Notes: generated by a model from the sequence alone, not told the origin. DNA of 64,000 nt from Amycolatopsis sp. CA-128772 (GCF_002904295.1 NZ_PPHG01000014.1:124001-188000), one strand, 5' to 3'; numbered from the stretch's first letter, positions 1-10,079 are shown. Made by a program: numbers and translations.

Positions 1-19
1 TGTACCTGCAGCGTCGGAT

Positions 20-82
20 GGCGAGCCGACCCTCCCGGTACGCGAACCGACCCCCTGGGTACGCGAGCCGACCCTCTTGGTC
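20..82 (+). repeat. 21-bp repeat array, left-edge copy (3 units)
   Basis: Three consecutive 21-bp units (20-40, 41-61, 62-82) share the form GCGARCCGACCC followed by a C/T-rich stretch and GGTAC; the last ends in GGTCA. The same unit recurs at 19732-19794 and 62683-62827, and relatives sit at 16981-17164 and 50405-50581. The gene to the left is outside the window, so it cannot be said whether this copy also lies between converging genes. Confidence 0.8.
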
Positions 83-147
83 ATTCGTGCCCTCTTGCGC
101 ACGAAAGTTCGTGGTCCGGCGGGACCGGCGCTGGGAGCATGGCGGGC

Positions 148-624
148 ATGTTCGAAGAGAAGCGGGTGCCCGACCGGCAGATCCGCGCCGCCCAGACCGG
201 CTCGACCGTGCGGGTCTACCTGGCCTGCTCGCCCGCCGTCGCCGATGTCACGCTCGAGAAGCAGGCGCTCGGGCACGGCGGGGCGGTGCAGGTCACGCCG
301 TCGTTCCGGCTCGCGGCGCACGACAGCGGCAACGGGCGCGAGCCCGGCCACGAGCGCATCCTGGCGGTCGACCTCACCCGCGAAGGCTTCGAGCGGCTGC
401 TCGCCGAGCACGTCGAGTGGGTGCCGGAGCGAGATCTCGACCACACGGCGCTGGACTTCCAGGCGATCCGGATCCTCGGCGAGCCGGAAGACGAGTGGGT
501 GACCGCGATCACCGACGTCACGCCGGTGGTACGGGACATCGCCGGGCTGCTGGCCACCGACCAGCTGCACCTGGCCGTCAAGCTCGTCCCCTACGAGCCG
601 CCGTACGAGCCGGCCGCCGGTTGA
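148..624 (+). CDS. Hypothetical protein, 158 aa
   Basis: I do not recognise the family. The product is about 158 residues, soluble, with no signal peptide or membrane segment and many acidic and hydrophobic residues. It starts MFEEKRVPDRQIRA and ends near a proline/tyrosine-rich tail (YEPPYEPAAG). An upstream ATG at 139 is possible, but the GGGAG at 133-137 is correctly spaced only for the ATG at 148. Third-position GC is high, as in the neighbours, which supports real coding. It stands alone, 200 bp before kgd on the same strand. No function is proposed. Confidence 0.65.
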   Translation: MFEEKRVPDRQIRAAQTGSTVRVYLACSPAVADVTLEKQALGHGGAVQVTPSFRLAAHDSGNGREPGHERILAVDLTREGFERLLAEHVEWVPERDLDHTALDFQAIRILGEPEDEWVTAITDVTPVVRDIAGLLATDQLHLAVKLVPYEPPYEPAAG

Positions 625-825
625 GGCAGCGCCCGGGAACCTGTACCCGGTCCAGCGCTTAAGGTTCCCTTAGCACATCTTGATCGAGTCAGTGATTGAT
701 ACCCTAGTGCGCCACGCCTCACACAGGCCGGTTCCATCACATCGCGGTCACCGAGGGGGTTAGCCTGGTAGGCGCATCAGCGGATTCAAGATCGAGATCG
801 AGACGGATAGAGGCGAGCCCAAGCC

Positions 826-3800
826 GTGTCCAGCAGCAGCCCTGCGTCGCAGTTCGGCCCCAATGAGTGGCTGGTCGAAGAGATGTACGACCAGTTCCTC
901 GCCGACCCCTCCTCAGTCGATGCCGCCTGGCACGACTTCTTCGCGGACTTCAAGCCGACGCAGAGCGCCCAGGCCAAGGCGGACACCGCCCGGCAGCAGG
1001 CCGACGCCAAGCCGGCCACCAACGGCCAGGCGGCGGCGCAGCCGTCGGCCAAGGCCGTGCAGAACGCGGAGTCGGCGGCCCGGCAGGCGGCGCCCACGAA
1101 GGCGGCTCCGAAGCCGGCACCGAAGGCGGCCCCCAAGCCCGCCGCCGCGAAGGCCGGGCCGAAGGCCGACGCCAAGCCGCAGGCGAAGGAAGAGCCGGAG
1201 TCGAAGCAGCTGCGCGGCGCCGCGGCGGCCATCGCCAAGAACATGGACGCCTCGCTGAGCGTCCCCACCGCGACCAGCGTGCGCGCGGTCCCGGCGAAGC
1301 TGATGGCGGACAACCGCATCGTCATCAACAACCACCTCAAGCGCACCCGCGGCGGCAAGATCTCCTTCACGCACCTCATCGGCTACGCCATGGTGCGGGC
1401 GCTGAAGGACTACCCGAACCTGAACCGGCACTACCAGCAGATCGACGGCAAGCCGTTCGCGATCACGCCGGAGCACGTCAACTTCGGGCTCGCCATCGAC
1501 ATGAAGGGCAAGGACGGGTCGCGCAACCTCGTCGTGGCCTCGGTCAAGGGCGTCGAGGACATGACGTTCCTGCAGTTCTGGCAGGCCTACGAGGACATCG
1601 TCAAGAAGGCCCGCAACAACAAGCTGACGGCCGACGACTTCTCCGGCACCACGATCTCGCTGACCAACCCGGGCGGCATCGGCACCAACCACTCGGTGCC
1701 GCGCCTGCAGGCCGGCCAGGGCGCCATCATCGGCGTCGGCGCCATGCAGTACCCGGCCGCGTTCGAGGGCACCAGCGAGAAGACCCTGGTCGACCTCGGC
1801 ATCAGCAAGATCATGACGCTGACTTCGACCTACGACCACCGCATCATCCAGGGCGCGGAGTCGGGCGAGTTCCTCAAGCGCATCCACCAGCTGCTGCTCG
1901 GCGAAGACGGCTTCTACGACGACGTCTTCACCAGCCTGCGCCTGCCGTACGAGCCGATCCGCTGGGTCGCCGACATCCCGGACGGCCCGGTCGACAAGAC
2001 CGCCCGCGTGATCGAGCTGATCGACGCGTTCCGGATGCGCGGCCACCTGATGGCCGACACCGACCCGCTGAACTACCGCCAGCGCAGCCACGCCGACCTG
2101 GACGTCCTGTCCCACGGCCTGACGCTCTGGGACCTCGACCGCGAGTTCCCGGTCGGCGGCTTCGCCGGCCAGGAGCGGATGAAGCTGCGCGACATCCTGG
2201 GCGTGCTGCGCAACTCCTACTGCCGCACGGTCGGCATCGAGTACACCCACATCCTCGACCCCGAGGAGCGCCGCTGGATCCAGGAGCGCGTCGAGATCCC
2301 GCACGAGAAGCCGGACCCCGCGGTCCAGAAGTACGTGCTCTCGAAGCTGAACGCCGCGGAGGCGTTCGAGACGTTCCTGCAGACCAAGTACGTCGGCCAG
2401 AAGCGGTTCTCGCTCGAGGGCGGCGAGACGGCGATCCCGCTGCTCGACACGCTGCTGGACAAGGCCGCCGAGCACGAGCTCGACGAGGTCGTCATCGGCA
2501 TGCCGCACCGCGGCCGCCTGAACGTGCTGGCCAACATCGTCGGCAAGCCGATCAGCCAGATCTTCCAGGAGTTCGAGGGCAACCTCGACCCGGGCCAGGC
2601 GCACGGTTCCGGTGACGTGAAGTACCACCTCGGCGCCGAAGGCAAGTACTTCCGCATGTTCGGCGACGGCGAGACCAAGGTGTCGCTGACCGCGAACCCG
2701 TCGCACCTGGAGACCGTGGACCCGGTGCTCGAAGGCATCGTCCGCGCGAAGCAGGACCTCCTGGACAAGGGCGGCGAGGGCTACACGGTCCTGCCGGTCC
2801 TGATGCACGGCGACGCGGCCTTCGCGGGCCAGGGCGTCGTGGCCGAGACGCTGAACCTGTCGCTGCTGCGCGGGTACCGCACCGGCGGCACCGTGCACGT
2901 GATCGTCAACAACCAGGTCGGCTTCACGACCGCGCCGGAGCACTCGCGCTCGTCGCAGTACGCCACCGACGTCGCGAAGATGATCGGCTCGCCGATCTTC
3001 CACGTGAACGGCGACGACCCGGAGGCCGCGCACTGGGTGGCCAAGCTGGCCGTCGAGTACCGGCAGGCGTTCCACAAGGACGTCGTGATCGACCTGATCT
3101 GCTACCGCCGCCGTGGCCACAACGAGGGCGACGACCCCTCGATGACGCAGCCGGCGATGTACGACATCATCGACACCAAGCGCTCGACGCGGAAGACCTA
3201 CACCGAGTCGCTGATCGGCCGTGGCGACATCTCCGTCGAAGAGGCCGAGGCCGCGTTGCGCGACTTCTCGAGCCAGCTGGAGCACGTCTTCAACGAGGTC
3301 CGGGAGCTGGAGAAGCACCCGGCGAAGGCGAGCCCCTCGGTCGAGGAGGAGCAGCAGGTGCCGGCCAAGGTCGCGACGGCGATCACGAACACGACGCTGG
3401 AGCACATCGGCGACGCGTTCGTGAACGTGCCGGAGGGCTTCACCCCGCACCCGCGCGTCAAGCCGGTCATGGAGCGCCGCCACAAGATGTCCCGCGAGGG
3501 CGACATCGACTGGGCGTTCGGCGAGCTGCTGGCGTTCGGGTCGCTGGCGATGGAGGGCCGCCTGGTGCGGCTGTCCGGCCAGGACTCGCGGCGCGGCACG
3601 TTCACGCAGCGGCACTCGGTGTTCATCGACCGCAAGACCGGCCAGGAGTACTCGCCGCTGCAGAACCTGGCCGACGGCCAGGGTCGCGTGATGATCTACG
3701 ACTCGGCGCTGTCGGAGTACGCGGCCGTCGGCTTCGAGTACGGCTACTCGGTGGCCAACCCCGAGTCGCTGGTGATGTGGGAAGCGCAGTTCGGCGACTT

Positions 3801-4533
3801 CGTCAACGGCGCGCAGACCGTCATCGACGAGTACATCTCCTCGGGCGAGGCCAAGTGGGGCCAGCGCTCGGACGTCGTGCTGCTGCTGCCGCACGGCCAC
3901 GAGGGCCAGGGCCCGGACCACACGTCCGGCCGCATCGAGCGGTTCCTCTCGCTGTGCGCGGAGGGTTCGATGACGGTGGCGGTCCCGTCCACCCCGGCGA
4001 ACTACTTCCACCTGCTGCGCCGCCACGCCCTCGACGGCATCCAGCGTCCGCTGGTGGTCTTCACGCCGAAGTCGATGCTGCGCAACAAGGCCGCGACGTC
4101 GGCGGTCGCGGACTTCACCGGCGAGAGCCGCTTCATGTCCGTCATCGACGACGTCACCCCGGACCCGGCGAAGATCCGCAAGGTGCTGCTGACCTCCGGC
4201 AAGCTGTACTGGGAGCTGGTGGCCGAGCGGACCAAGCGCGAGGCCGACGACGTCGCGATCGTCCGGATCGAGCAGTACTACCCGCTGCCGAAGAAGAAGC
4301 TGCTGGCGGCCCTGGAGCGCTACACGAACGCGACGCAGGTCGCGTGGGTCCAGGAGGAGCCGGAGAACCAGGGTGCGTGGCCGTTCTTCGGCCTGAACCT
4401 GCCCCGGAAGTTCCCGGAGGTCCTCTCGGGCCTGCAGGTCGTGTCCCGCCGCCCGATGGCGGCCCCGTCGGCGGGCTCGTCGAAGGTGCACGAAGTGGAG
4501 CAGAAGGCGCTGATCGCGAAGGCGTTCGACTGA
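826..4533 (+). CDS. kgd: Multifunctional 2-oxoglutarate metabolism enzyme (KGD; E2-E1 fusion)
   Basis: A 1235-residue actinobacterial SucA/KGD. It combines thiamine-diphosphate 2-oxoglutarate decarboxylase (E1) with a succinyltransferase E2 catalytic domain for the TCA cycle; the family also has carboligase activity. Residues 1-40 are the conserved E1o N-terminal segment ([15 protein letters not shown]). Residues 45-125 are an Ala/Pro/Lys linker replacing a lipoyl domain. The E2 domain follows, with its catalytic motif [13 protein letters not shown] near 335-347. The E1 part carries GMPHRGRLN near 558 and NNQVGFT near 695, which belong to the ThDP/Mg site. Lipoate must come from a separate E2. 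The GTG start at 826 gives the usual family N-terminus. The gene is monocistronic and ends at a strong hairpin. Family known; domain positions read from the sequence. Confidence 0.97.
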   Translation: MSSSSPASQFGPNEWLVEEMYDQFLADPSSVDAAWHDFFADFKPTQSAQAKADTARQQADAKPATNGQAAAQPSAKAVQNAESAARQAAPTKAAPKPAPKAAPKPAAAKAGPKADAKPQAKEEPESKQLRGAAAAIAKNMDASLSVPTATSVRAVPAKLMADNRIVINNHLKRTRGGKISFTHLIGYAMVRALKDYPNLNRHYQQIDGKPFAITPEHVNFGLAIDMKGKDGSRNLVVASVKGVEDMTFLQFWQAYEDIVKKARNNKLTADDFSGTTISLTNPGGIGTNHSVPRLQAGQGAIIGVGAMQYPAAFEGTSEKTLVDLGISKIMTLTSTYDHRIIQGAESGEFLKRIHQLLLGEDGFYDDVFTSLRLPYEPIRWVADIPDGPVDKTARVIELIDAFRMRGHLMADTDPLNYRQRSHADLDVLSHGLTLWDLDREFPVGGFAGQERMKLRDILGVLRNSYCRTVGIEYTHILDPEERRWIQERVEIPHEKPDPAVQKYVLSKLNAAEAFETFLQTKYVGQKRFSLEGGETAIPLLDTLLDKAAEHELDEVVIGMPHRGRLNVLANIVGKPISQIFQEFEGNLDPGQAHGSGDVKYHLGAEGKYFRMFGDGETKVSLTANPSHLETVDPVLEGIVRAKQDLLDKGGEGYTVLPVLMHGDAAFAGQGVVAETLNLSLLRGYRTGGTVHVIVNNQVGFTTAPEHSRSSQYATDVAKMIGSPIFHVNGDDPEAAHWVAKLAVEYRQAFHKDVVIDLICYRRRGHNEGDDPSMTQPAMYDIIDTKRSTRKTYTESLIGRGDISVEEAEAALRDFSSQLEHVFNEVRELEKHPAKASPSVEEEQQVPAKVATAITNTTLEHIGDAFVNVPEGFTPHPRVKPVMERRHKMSREGDIDWAFGELLAFGSLAMEGRLVRLSGQDSRRGTFTQRHSVFIDRKTGQEYSPLQNLADGQGRVMIYDSALSEYAAVGFEYGYSVANPESLVMWEAQFGDFVNGAQTVIDEYISSGEAKWGQRSDVVLLLPHGHEGQGPDHTSGRIERFLSLCAEGSMTVAVPSTPANYFHLLRRHALDGIQRPLVVFTPKSMLRNKAATSAVADFTGESRFMSVIDDVTPDPAKIRKVLLTSGKLYWELVAERTKREADDVAIVRIEQYYPLPKKKLLAALERYTNATQVAWVQEEPENQGAWPFFGLNLPRKFPEVLSGLQVVSRRPMAAPSAGSSKVHEVEQKALIAKAFD

Positions 4534-4549
4534 TCGCTTGACCACGGCG

Positions 4550-4584
4550 AAGGCCCCCTCCCGGTTCACCGGCGAGGGGGCCTT
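4550..4584 (+). terminator. Rho-independent terminator of kgd
   Basis: An inverted repeat with 11-base arms (AAGGCCCCCTC / GAGGGGGCCTT) around a short loop lies 17 bases after the kgd stop. No long T run follows, as is common in actinobacteria. Confidence 0.8.
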
Positions 4585-4691
4585 CCCCGTATCGGGCCCG
4601 GAACTGTCGGTGCCCACCGCTAGCGTGGCAACCGGGGGCGCAGCCCAAACCCGATTGCCCTCGGCCGCCGGTTCGGGGCAAGGTGGCGATC

Positions 4692-5057
4692 ATGCTGATC
4701 CGCCGGGAGACGCCCGCCGACCGGGCCGTCGTCGGGCACGTCTGCTGCAGCCGCGCCCGCCTCGGTGACGACCCGGCGGCCGCCGTCGGGCTCGGTCCGC
4801 TCGGTGTGCTGCCCGCGCATCAGGCCCGCGGGGTCGGGTCCGCCCTCATGCACGCCGTCATCGGCGCGGCGGACGCCCTCGGTTACGGCCTGGTCGTCCT
4901 ACTCGGCCACCCCGCCTACTTCGGCACGGCGTCGGACCTGTCGATCACCGCCCCCGAACCGCGGTGGAGCGCGAACTTCCAGGCGCGGACGCTGGCCGCG
5001 TACGAAGCCACCCAAGCGGGCGCGTTCGAGTACGCGCCCGCGTTCTCCCGGATCTGA
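4692..5057 (+). CDS. GNAT-family acetyltransferase, internally deleted
   Basis: About 121 residues that begin and end like the YhbS-type GNAT N-acetyltransferases. The start MLIRRETPADRA, the acetyl-CoA loop region (LGVLPAHQARGVGSALM, near 45-60) and the GHPAYFG segment are all present. The stretch of roughly 40-45 residues that normally lies between the first helix and VVGHV is missing. A second gap follows FG, where RFGF-type residues are expected. The frame stays open through both gaps. ATG at 4692 is chosen for its AAGG ribosome site; GTG at 4683 is also possible. It may be a decaying gene and activity is doubtful. The LLM oxidoreductase gene begins 13 bases downstream, so the two are probably cotranscribed. 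Confidence 0.7.
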   Translation: MLIRRETPADRAVVGHVCCSRARLGDDPAAAVGLGPLGVLPAHQARGVGSALMHAVIGAADALGYGLVVLLGHPAYFGTASDLSITAPEPRWSANFQARTLAAYEATQAGAFEYAPAFSRI

Positions 5058-5070
5058 ACAGGAGCCGCGC

Positions 5071-6030
5071 GTGTACGCACCGACCTCTTCCGTGGGTGTC
5101 CGGATCAACCGCGAACAACCGCCGGCCAAGCTGCGCGACCTCGCGCGGCAGGCCGAAGACGCCGGCCTCGACGAGCTTTGGCTGGTCGAAGACTGCTTCT
5201 GGGCCGCGGGCATCGCCACCGTCGCGACCGCGCTGGCGGTGACGTCGACGATCAAGGTCGGCATCGGTGTCCTGCCCGCGGTGGCGCGCAACCCGGCAAT
5301 CGCGGCGATGGAGCTGGCGGCCCTCGCCGAGCTGCACCCGGGCCGCCTGATCGGCGGACTCGGGCACGGCGTGGCGTCGTGGATGCGCCAGATCGGCGCG
5401 TACCCGGGGTCCCCGCTGGCGGCCCTGGACGAAACGCTGGTGGCCGTCCGCCGGCTCCTGGCGGGCGAGCGGGTCACGATGCGCGGCCGGCACGTCGAGC
5501 TGGACGAGGTCGAGCTGGTGTTCCCGCCGAAGACGGTGCCGCCGGTGCTGGCCGGGGTCCGCCGGCCGAAGTCCCTGGCCGTGGCGGGTGCCTCGGCGGA
5601 CGGGACCGTCCTGGCCGAGCCGTCCCCGCCCGAGTTCGTCCGGACGGCGCTGGCCGGCATCGCGGCGAAGGGCCCGCACACCGTGGTGACGTACAACTGG
5701 CTGGCCCTCGGCGACCGCGAGCGGGCGCGCACGACCGTCGCGGAGTCCCTGAACCCGGGCTCGCGCGTGCAGGTGGAGGGCCTGCCGTTCGCCGCGGAAC
5801 TGCTGGACCTGATGGATTCGACGTCCACAATGGACGAGCTGGCGGCCGGCCTGCGTCCGGAGTGGATCGATCGGCTGGCCATCTGCGGCGACCTGGACAC
5901 CTGCGCGGCCGCGGTCCGCTCCCTCCACGAAGCCGGCAGCGGCTCGGTGGTGCTGCTGCCGCTGCCGGAGGAGCCGCCGGAGCGGGGCATAGAAGACGCG
6001 GCCCGCGTCGCCGCCGCCGTGCGCGGCTAA
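5071..6030 (+). CDS. LLM-class (luciferase-like) flavin oxidoreductase
   Basis: A 319-residue TIM-barrel oxidoreductase of the bacterial luciferase-like superfamily, whose actinobacterial members often use coenzyme F420. The N-terminus (SVGVRINREQPP), the LARQAEDAGLDELWLVED strand-helix and the LIGGLGHGVASWMRQIGA segment match the cofactor-binding barrel. The C-terminus carries the family's GDLDTCAAAVRSLHEAG motif. GTG at 5071 has AGGAG at 5060-5064; the frame extends further upstream, but that part overlaps the acetyltransferase gene. The substrate is unknown, and F420 use is inferred from family membership only. Confidence 0.85.
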   Translation: MYAPTSSVGVRINREQPPAKLRDLARQAEDAGLDELWLVEDCFWAAGIATVATALAVTSTIKVGIGVLPAVARNPAIAAMELAALAELHPGRLIGGLGHGVASWMRQIGAYPGSPLAALDETLVAVRRLLAGERVTMRGRHVELDEVELVFPPKTVPPVLAGVRRPKSLAVAGASADGTVLAEPSPPEFVRTALAGIAAKGPHTVVTYNWLALGDRERARTTVAESLNPGSRVQVEGLPFAAELLDLMDSTSTMDELAAGLRPEWIDRLAICGDLDTCAAAVRSLHEAGSGSVVLLPLPEEPPERGIEDAARVAAAVRG

Positions 6031-6082
6031 GGCGGCCGAAAAAGGGGTTCGTGCGCGGCGGCCGGCGTGCCAGGATCGGGTC

Positions 6083-6688
6083 ATGCCGGTCGACCAGCAC
6101 CTCCTCCTGGCCTTCCTGGTGACCACCGCGGTCGCGATGGTCACGCCGGGGCCGGACATGCTCTTCATCCTCGGCTGCGGCATGCGCGGCGGCCCGAAGG
6201 CGGGGCTGCTCGCCACCGCCGGGGTCGCCACCAGCGAGGCGATCCACGTCGCCGTCGCCGCGGCCGGGCTCGCCGCGCTCTTCGCCGCCGTGCCGGTCGC
6301 CTTCACCGTCGTGCGGCTCGTCGGGGCCGCCTACCTCATCTACCTCGGCGTCCAGGCCATCCGGAAGCGCAAACCGCTCGTCGAACGCAAAAGCGACCGC
6401 GCTTACCTCAGCGGCCTGCTCACCAACCTGCTCAACCCGAAGATGGTCACCTTCACCATCGCGTTCCTCCCGCAGTTCGTCGACCCGGCACGCGGCCACG
6501 TCTGGCTGCAGTTCGCCGTCCTGGGCGCGATCATGATCGTGTTCGAGTTCCTGGTCGACGGCGCCGTCGGCGTCCTCGCCGGCCGCGTCGGCGGGTGGGT
6601 CCGGCGGAAGAAGAACCAGCGGCGGATCGAGGTCACCACCGGCGGCATCTTCATCGGCCTCGGCGTCCGGCTGGCCGTCGAGCGCTAG
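6083..6688 (+). CDS. LysE/RhtB family translocator
   Basis: A 201-residue inner-membrane exporter of the LysE superfamily, typically an amino-acid efflux carrier. The family signature near the N-terminus, VTPGPDMLFIL with G-P-D, is present. About six hydrophobic segments follow, including AYLIYLGVQAIR and the FLTNPK-like LLTNLLNPKMVTF motif near 115. ATG at 6083 gives the standard N-terminus. Its TAG stop overlaps the stop of the converging ABC transporter gene within one CTAG. The transported compound cannot be read from sequence; the neighbouring osmoprotectant genes are on the other strand. Confidence 0.88.
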   Translation: MPVDQHLLLAFLVTTAVAMVTPGPDMLFILGCGMRGGPKAGLLATAGVATSEAIHVAVAAAGLAALFAAVPVAFTVVRLVGAAYLIYLGVQAIRKRKPLVERKSDRAYLSGLLTNLLNPKMVTFTIAFLPQFVDPARGHVWLQFAVLGAIMIVFEFLVDGAVGVLAGRVGGWVRRKKNQRRIEVTTGGIFIGLGVRLAVER

Positions 6689-7560
6689 TTCCGCGCGAGG
6701 AACTCCTCGGCGATGTCGAGCGGGTTCCGCTTTTCCTCGCTGAACTCGACGTTGAGCCGCGTGAGCTGTTCGGTCGTCAGCGCCGCCGAGACGCGGTTCA
6801 GCGCGGCCACCTCGGCCGGGGACAGCGTGCCCCGCGCCACCAGCGGCACGATGTTCTGCGCCGGGAACATGTTCTTGTCGTCGACCAGGGGCACGAACCC
6901 GTTCGCGGCGATCGTCGACGACGTGCTGAACAGGTCCGCCACCTGCACGTCACCGGACTTCAGCGCCGCCACCGTCACCGGGCCGCCCGTGTCCGTCGTG
7001 CGGATTTCCTTGAACTCGCAGCCGTACAGCGTCTTGATCTTGTCCTTCCAGCGGCTGCTCCACTGGCCCGGACCGCCGAACACCAGCTCGCCGCAGCGCT
7101 TTCCCAGGTCGGAGAACGTCTTGATGCCCGAGGAAGCCAGTTGCGGCCCGACCACCAGCAGGTCCTTGTCCTCGGCCGGCGCCTGGTCCAGCACCTCGAA
7201 CCCGGGCGGGAGCTGCCGCCGCAGCTGCGCGTAGACGTCCTGCGACGTCGTCGCCGTGGTGTTCTTGTCGAAGTATCGCAACAGGTTCCCGCTGTAGTCG
7301 GGCACGACCGACAGCGACTTGTCCTGCAGGGCCTTGACGACGACCTCGCGGCTGCCCACCGGCGGCCGCACGGTCACGTTGGAAGCACCCGCCTGCCGCA
7401 GCGCGCCGGCGTAGATCTGGGCCAGCAGCAGGCTTTCCCCGACGTCGGACGCCCCGATGATGATGTCCCCGGACGCGCCGCCCTCGCCGCCGCCCGCCAG
7501 CGGGTTGCCGCAGCCGGCGGCCAGGAACAGGACGGCCACCAGGGAAACCAGCCGCTTCAC
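6685..7560 (-). CDS. Osmoprotectant ABC transporter substrate-binding lipoprotein (OpuC/ProX type)
   Basis: A 291-residue glycine betaine/choline-type binding protein. The N-terminus VKRLVSLVAVLFLAAGCG is a lipoprotein signal peptide with lipobox LAAGC, so it sits on the outer face of the membrane. The mature part begins DIIIGASDVGESLLLAQIY, the usual OpuAC fold start, and ends DIAEEFLARN. The GTG start at 7560 overlaps the TGA of the upstream permease in GTGA, so it is the last gene of a four-gene operon (ATPase, permease, permease, binding protein). A longer upstream frame exists but lies inside the permease gene. Ligand is inferred from family. Confidence 0.9.
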   Translation of the reverse strand: MKRLVSLVAVLFLAAGCGNPLAGGGEGGASGDIIIGASDVGESLLLAQIYAGALRQAGASNVTVRPPVGSREVVVKALQDKSLSVVPDYSGNLLRYFDKNTTATTSQDVYAQLRRQLPPGFEVLDQAPAEDKDLLVVGPQLASSGIKTFSDLGKRCGELVFGGPGQWSSRWKDKIKTLYGCEFKEIRTTDTGGPVTVAALKSGDVQVADLFSTSSTIAANGFVPLVDDKNMFPAQNIVPLVARGTLSPAEVAALNRVSAALTTEQLTRLNVEFSEEKRNPLDIAEEFLARN

Positions 7561-8240
7561 GCTGCCACCTTCTTCACGGCCGCCGCGAGCCGGACGCCCC
7601 GGGGCACCAGAGCGCGGTTCAGCACCGCGAACAGCAGGTCGAGGACGATGGCCAGCACCGTCGTCAGCAACGCGCCCGCGATCACCTCGGCGTAGTCCAA
7701 AATGGCCAGTCCGTCGAGCAGGAACCGGCCAAGGCCACCAAGTCCGACGTAGGCGGCGACCGCGGCGGTCGCCACGAGCTGCAGCACGGCGTTGCGGATG
7801 CCGCCGAGCACGAGCGGCAGGGAGATCGGCACCTCGACCTTCCACAGCCGCTGCCAGCCGGTCATCCCGACCCCTTCGGCGGCGTCGACCACGCCGTGGT
7901 CGGTCGCCTGCAGCCCGGCGTACGTGCCGGCCAGGATCGGCGGCACGGCCAGCACGACGAGCCCGATGATCGTCGAGGTGACGCTCTCGGTGAAGAGCAG
8001 GAACAGGAACGTGACCAGGCCCAGCGTCGGCAGGGCGCGGATCGCGTTGCCCGCGCTCACCAGCGCGACGCCGCCGCGGCCCGTGTGGCCGACGAACAGT
8101 CCCAAGGGGACGGCGATGACCAGCGCGATCACCAGCGACAGCGCGGTGTAGCCGAGGTGCTCCAGCAGCCGCTGCGGGATGCCGTCCGGGCCGGACCAGT
8201 GCGCCGGGTCGCCGAACCAGTGCAGCAGATCGGTGATCAT
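7557..8240 (-). CDS. Osmoprotectant ABC transporter permease
   Basis: A 227-residue BPD-type transmembrane permease (OpuCB/ProW family). Five or six hydrophobic segments are visible, with a typical EAA-like loop (AAEGVGMTGWQRLWKVEVP) that contacts the ATPase. The start ATG at 8240 overlaps the stop of the preceding permease in ATGA, and its own stop overlaps the next gene in GTGA, so translation is coupled along the operon. A GTG seven codons upstream is less likely because it lies further inside the neighbour. It forms the membrane channel with the second permease. Confidence 0.9.
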   Translation of the reverse strand: MITDLLHWFGDPAHWSGPDGIPQRLLEHLGYTALSLVIALVIAVPLGLFVGHTGRGGVALVSAGNAIRALPTLGLVTFLFLLFTESVTSTIIGLVVLAVPPILAGTYAGLQATDHGVVDAAEGVGMTGWQRLWKVEVPISLPLVLGGIRNAVLQLVATAAVAAYVGLGGLGRFLLDGLAILDYAEVIAGALLTTVLAIVLDLLFAVLNRALVPRGVRLAAAVKKVAA

Positions 8241-8905
8241 GCGGCAGTCACCCGTTCCCACGGCGTCAGGAGGTTCCGGATCCCCACCAGGACGAGGTCG
8301 ACGACCAGCGCCAGCAGCAGCGTCAGCACGATACCGACCACGATCGGCGAGAAGTACTCGCGCTGGAAGCCGTCGGTGAACAACACGCCGAGCCCGCCGG
8401 TGCCGATCAGCGCGCCCACGCTGACCAGGCTGATGTTGCTGACCGACGCGACCCGCACGCCGGCCGCCAGCACCGGCACCGACAGCGGCAGCTCGACGGC
8501 GAAGAACCGGCGCACCGGCTTGTACCCGACGGCGGTGGCGGCGGCGACCACCGGCGGCGGCACCGCGTCGAGCGCGTCCAGCACCGGGCGGACCAGCAGC
8601 GCCGTCGTGTAGACGGTCAGCGCGACGACGACGTTGACGCTGTCGAGGATCTTCGACCCGATCAGGCCGGGGATGACGACGAACAGCGCCAGCGACGGGA
8701 TCGTGTAGAGCAGGTTCGCCAGCACCATCAGCACCTGCCGGGCGGGCGGCCAGCGGTGGCCGAGCCAGCCGGCCGCGATCGCCAGCACGACGCCGAGCAC
8801 CAGCGGGAGCAGGGCCAGGTACACGTGGTCGCCCAGGTCGCCGAGGAGCTGGGCGCGGTTGTTGGCGCTGCCGAGGTAGCGCCCGAGCTCGTCGAAGAAG
8901 CTCAT
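8237..8905 (-). CDS. Osmoprotectant ABC transporter permease, second subunit
   Basis: A 222-residue permease of the same BPD family as its downstream neighbour, with several transmembrane segments (for example LVLGVVLAIAAGWLG and IVVGIVLTLLLALVVDLVL) and the ATPase-contact loop around AAATAVGYKPVRRFFAVELP. ATG at 8905 overlaps the ATPase stop codon in ATGA. Two different permeases, one ATPase and one binding protein is the OpuC/OpuB layout for betaine, carnitine or choline uptake. Confidence 0.9.
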   Translation of the reverse strand: MSFFDELGRYLGSANNRAQLLGDLGDHVYLALLPLVLGVVLAIAAGWLGHRWPPARQVLMVLANLLYTIPSLALFVVIPGLIGSKILDSVNVVVALTVYTTALLVRPVLDALDAVPPPVVAAATAVGYKPVRRFFAVELPLSVPVLAAGVRVASVSNISLVSVGALIGTGGLGVLFTDGFQREYFSPIVVGIVLTLLLALVVDLVLVGIRNLLTPWERVTAA

Positions 8906-9987
8906 GACGCCTGCGGGGTCGCCTCGATCACGTCCAGTACCTGCCGCGCGACCACGGCGCCGAGCACGCGGTGTTCCTCGTCGACCACGACGCCGAGACT
9001 GGCGGGCGACGACAGCGCCGCGTCCAATGCGCCCCGGATCGGCGTGCCCCGGATCCAGAGCGAACCGCCGGCCACCAGGTCGTCTTCGTCCAGCGGACCA
9101 TCCACAGTGGAGCCTGGGGGCAGCCAGCCGCGGGGGTGCTTGTCGGCGTTGACGGCGAGCCGCCAGCCGTCGCTCGCCGGGACGGTGGTGCCGACCTCGA
9201 CCAGCTCCAGCTCCTTGACCTCGACGCCTTCGGCGGAGAGGAAGGACAGGCCGCGGTAGCCGCGGTCCCGGCCGACGAACGACGCGACGAAGTCGTCCAC
9301 CGGGTGGCGCAGGACGTCGGCGGGCGTGCCGTACTGGGCGAGCTTGCCGCCGACGCGCATCACCGCGACCTTGTCGCCGAGCCGGACGGCCTCGTCGATG
9401 TCGTGCGTGACGAACACGATCGTCTTGCCCAGCTGCGACTGCAGCCGCAGGAGCTCGTCCTGCAGGCCCTCGCGCACCACCGGGTCGACCGCGGAGAACG
9501 GCTCGTCCATCAGCAGCACCGGCGAGTCCGCGGCGAGCGCGCGGGCGACGCCGACACGCTGCTGCTGACCGCCCGAAAGCTGCGCCGGGTACCGCTTGCC
9601 GAGCTCGACCGGCAGGCCGATGATCTCCAGCAGCTCGGCGGCCCGCTTGCGCGCCTTCGCCTTGTCCCAGCCGGAAAGCAGCGGCACGGTGGCGATGTTG
9701 TCCAGCACCGTCCGATGTGGAAAGAGCCCGGCGTGCTGGATGACGTAGCCGATGCCGCGGCGCAGCAGCGCCGGGTCGCCCTCGGCGACGTCCTTGCCGT
9801 CCAGCAGCACCTGCCCGCCGGTCGGCTCGACCATCCGGTTGATCATCCGCAGCGACGTCGTCTTGCCGCAGCCGGACGGGCCGACGAACACGGTGATCGT
9901 GCCGTCTTCGACCGTCAGGTTCAGCTTGTCGACGGCGACCGTCCCGTCCGGATACTGCTTGGTCACGTCGCGGAATTCGATGGTCAC
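8902..9987 (-). CDS. Osmoprotectant ABC transporter ATP-binding protein with CBS domains
   Basis: A 361-residue ATPase. Walker A is GPSGCGKTT near residue 37, the signature is LSGGQQQRVGVARAL, Walker B is VLLMDEPFSAVDP and the switch is VTHDID. After about residue 240 a C-terminal regulatory region resembling paired CBS domains follows (DEDDLVAGGSLWIRGTPIRGAL, then LGVVVDEEHRVLGAVV). This matches OpuA/ProV-type ATPases, whose CBS pair senses ionic strength (family knowledge). GTG at 9987 is preceded by GGGGAG at five bases. First gene of the operon; its promoter must lie in 9988-10079, shared with the divergent methyltransferase gene. Confidence 0.92.
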   Translation of the reverse strand: MTIEFRDVTKQYPDGTVAVDKLNLTVEDGTITVFVGPSGCGKTTSLRMINRMVEPTGGQVLLDGKDVAEGDPALLRRGIGYVIQHAGLFPHRTVLDNIATVPLLSGWDKAKARKRAAELLEIIGLPVELGKRYPAQLSGGQQQRVGVARALAADSPVLLMDEPFSAVDPVVREGLQDELLRLQSQLGKTIVFVTHDIDEAVRLGDKVAVMRVGGKLAQYGTPADVLRHPVDDFVASFVGRDRGYRGLSFLSAEGVEVKELELVEVGTTVPASDGWRLAVNADKHPRGWLPPGSTVDGPLDEDDLVAGGSLWIRGTPIRGALDAALSSPASLGVVVDEEHRVLGAVVARQVLDVIEATPQAS

Positions 9988-10079
9988 TGCCACTCCCCAC
10001 GTCCCGGTCGGTTCGACCGTAGCCGAGTCGGCGGTGGTTGGCACGCTGTTCCGGCAGGTGGTGACTACGCTCTGAATCC

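Noticed and set aside
826..1380. Frameshift or missing lipoyl domain in kgd
   Set aside because: Actinobacterial KGD proteins normally lack the lipoyl domain and have such an Ala/Pro/Lys linker.
913..4617. A long open frame on the strand opposite kgd
   Set aside because: Shadow of a high-GC gene; the translation is Arg/Val/Leu-rich without any domain, and kgd explains the coding signal.
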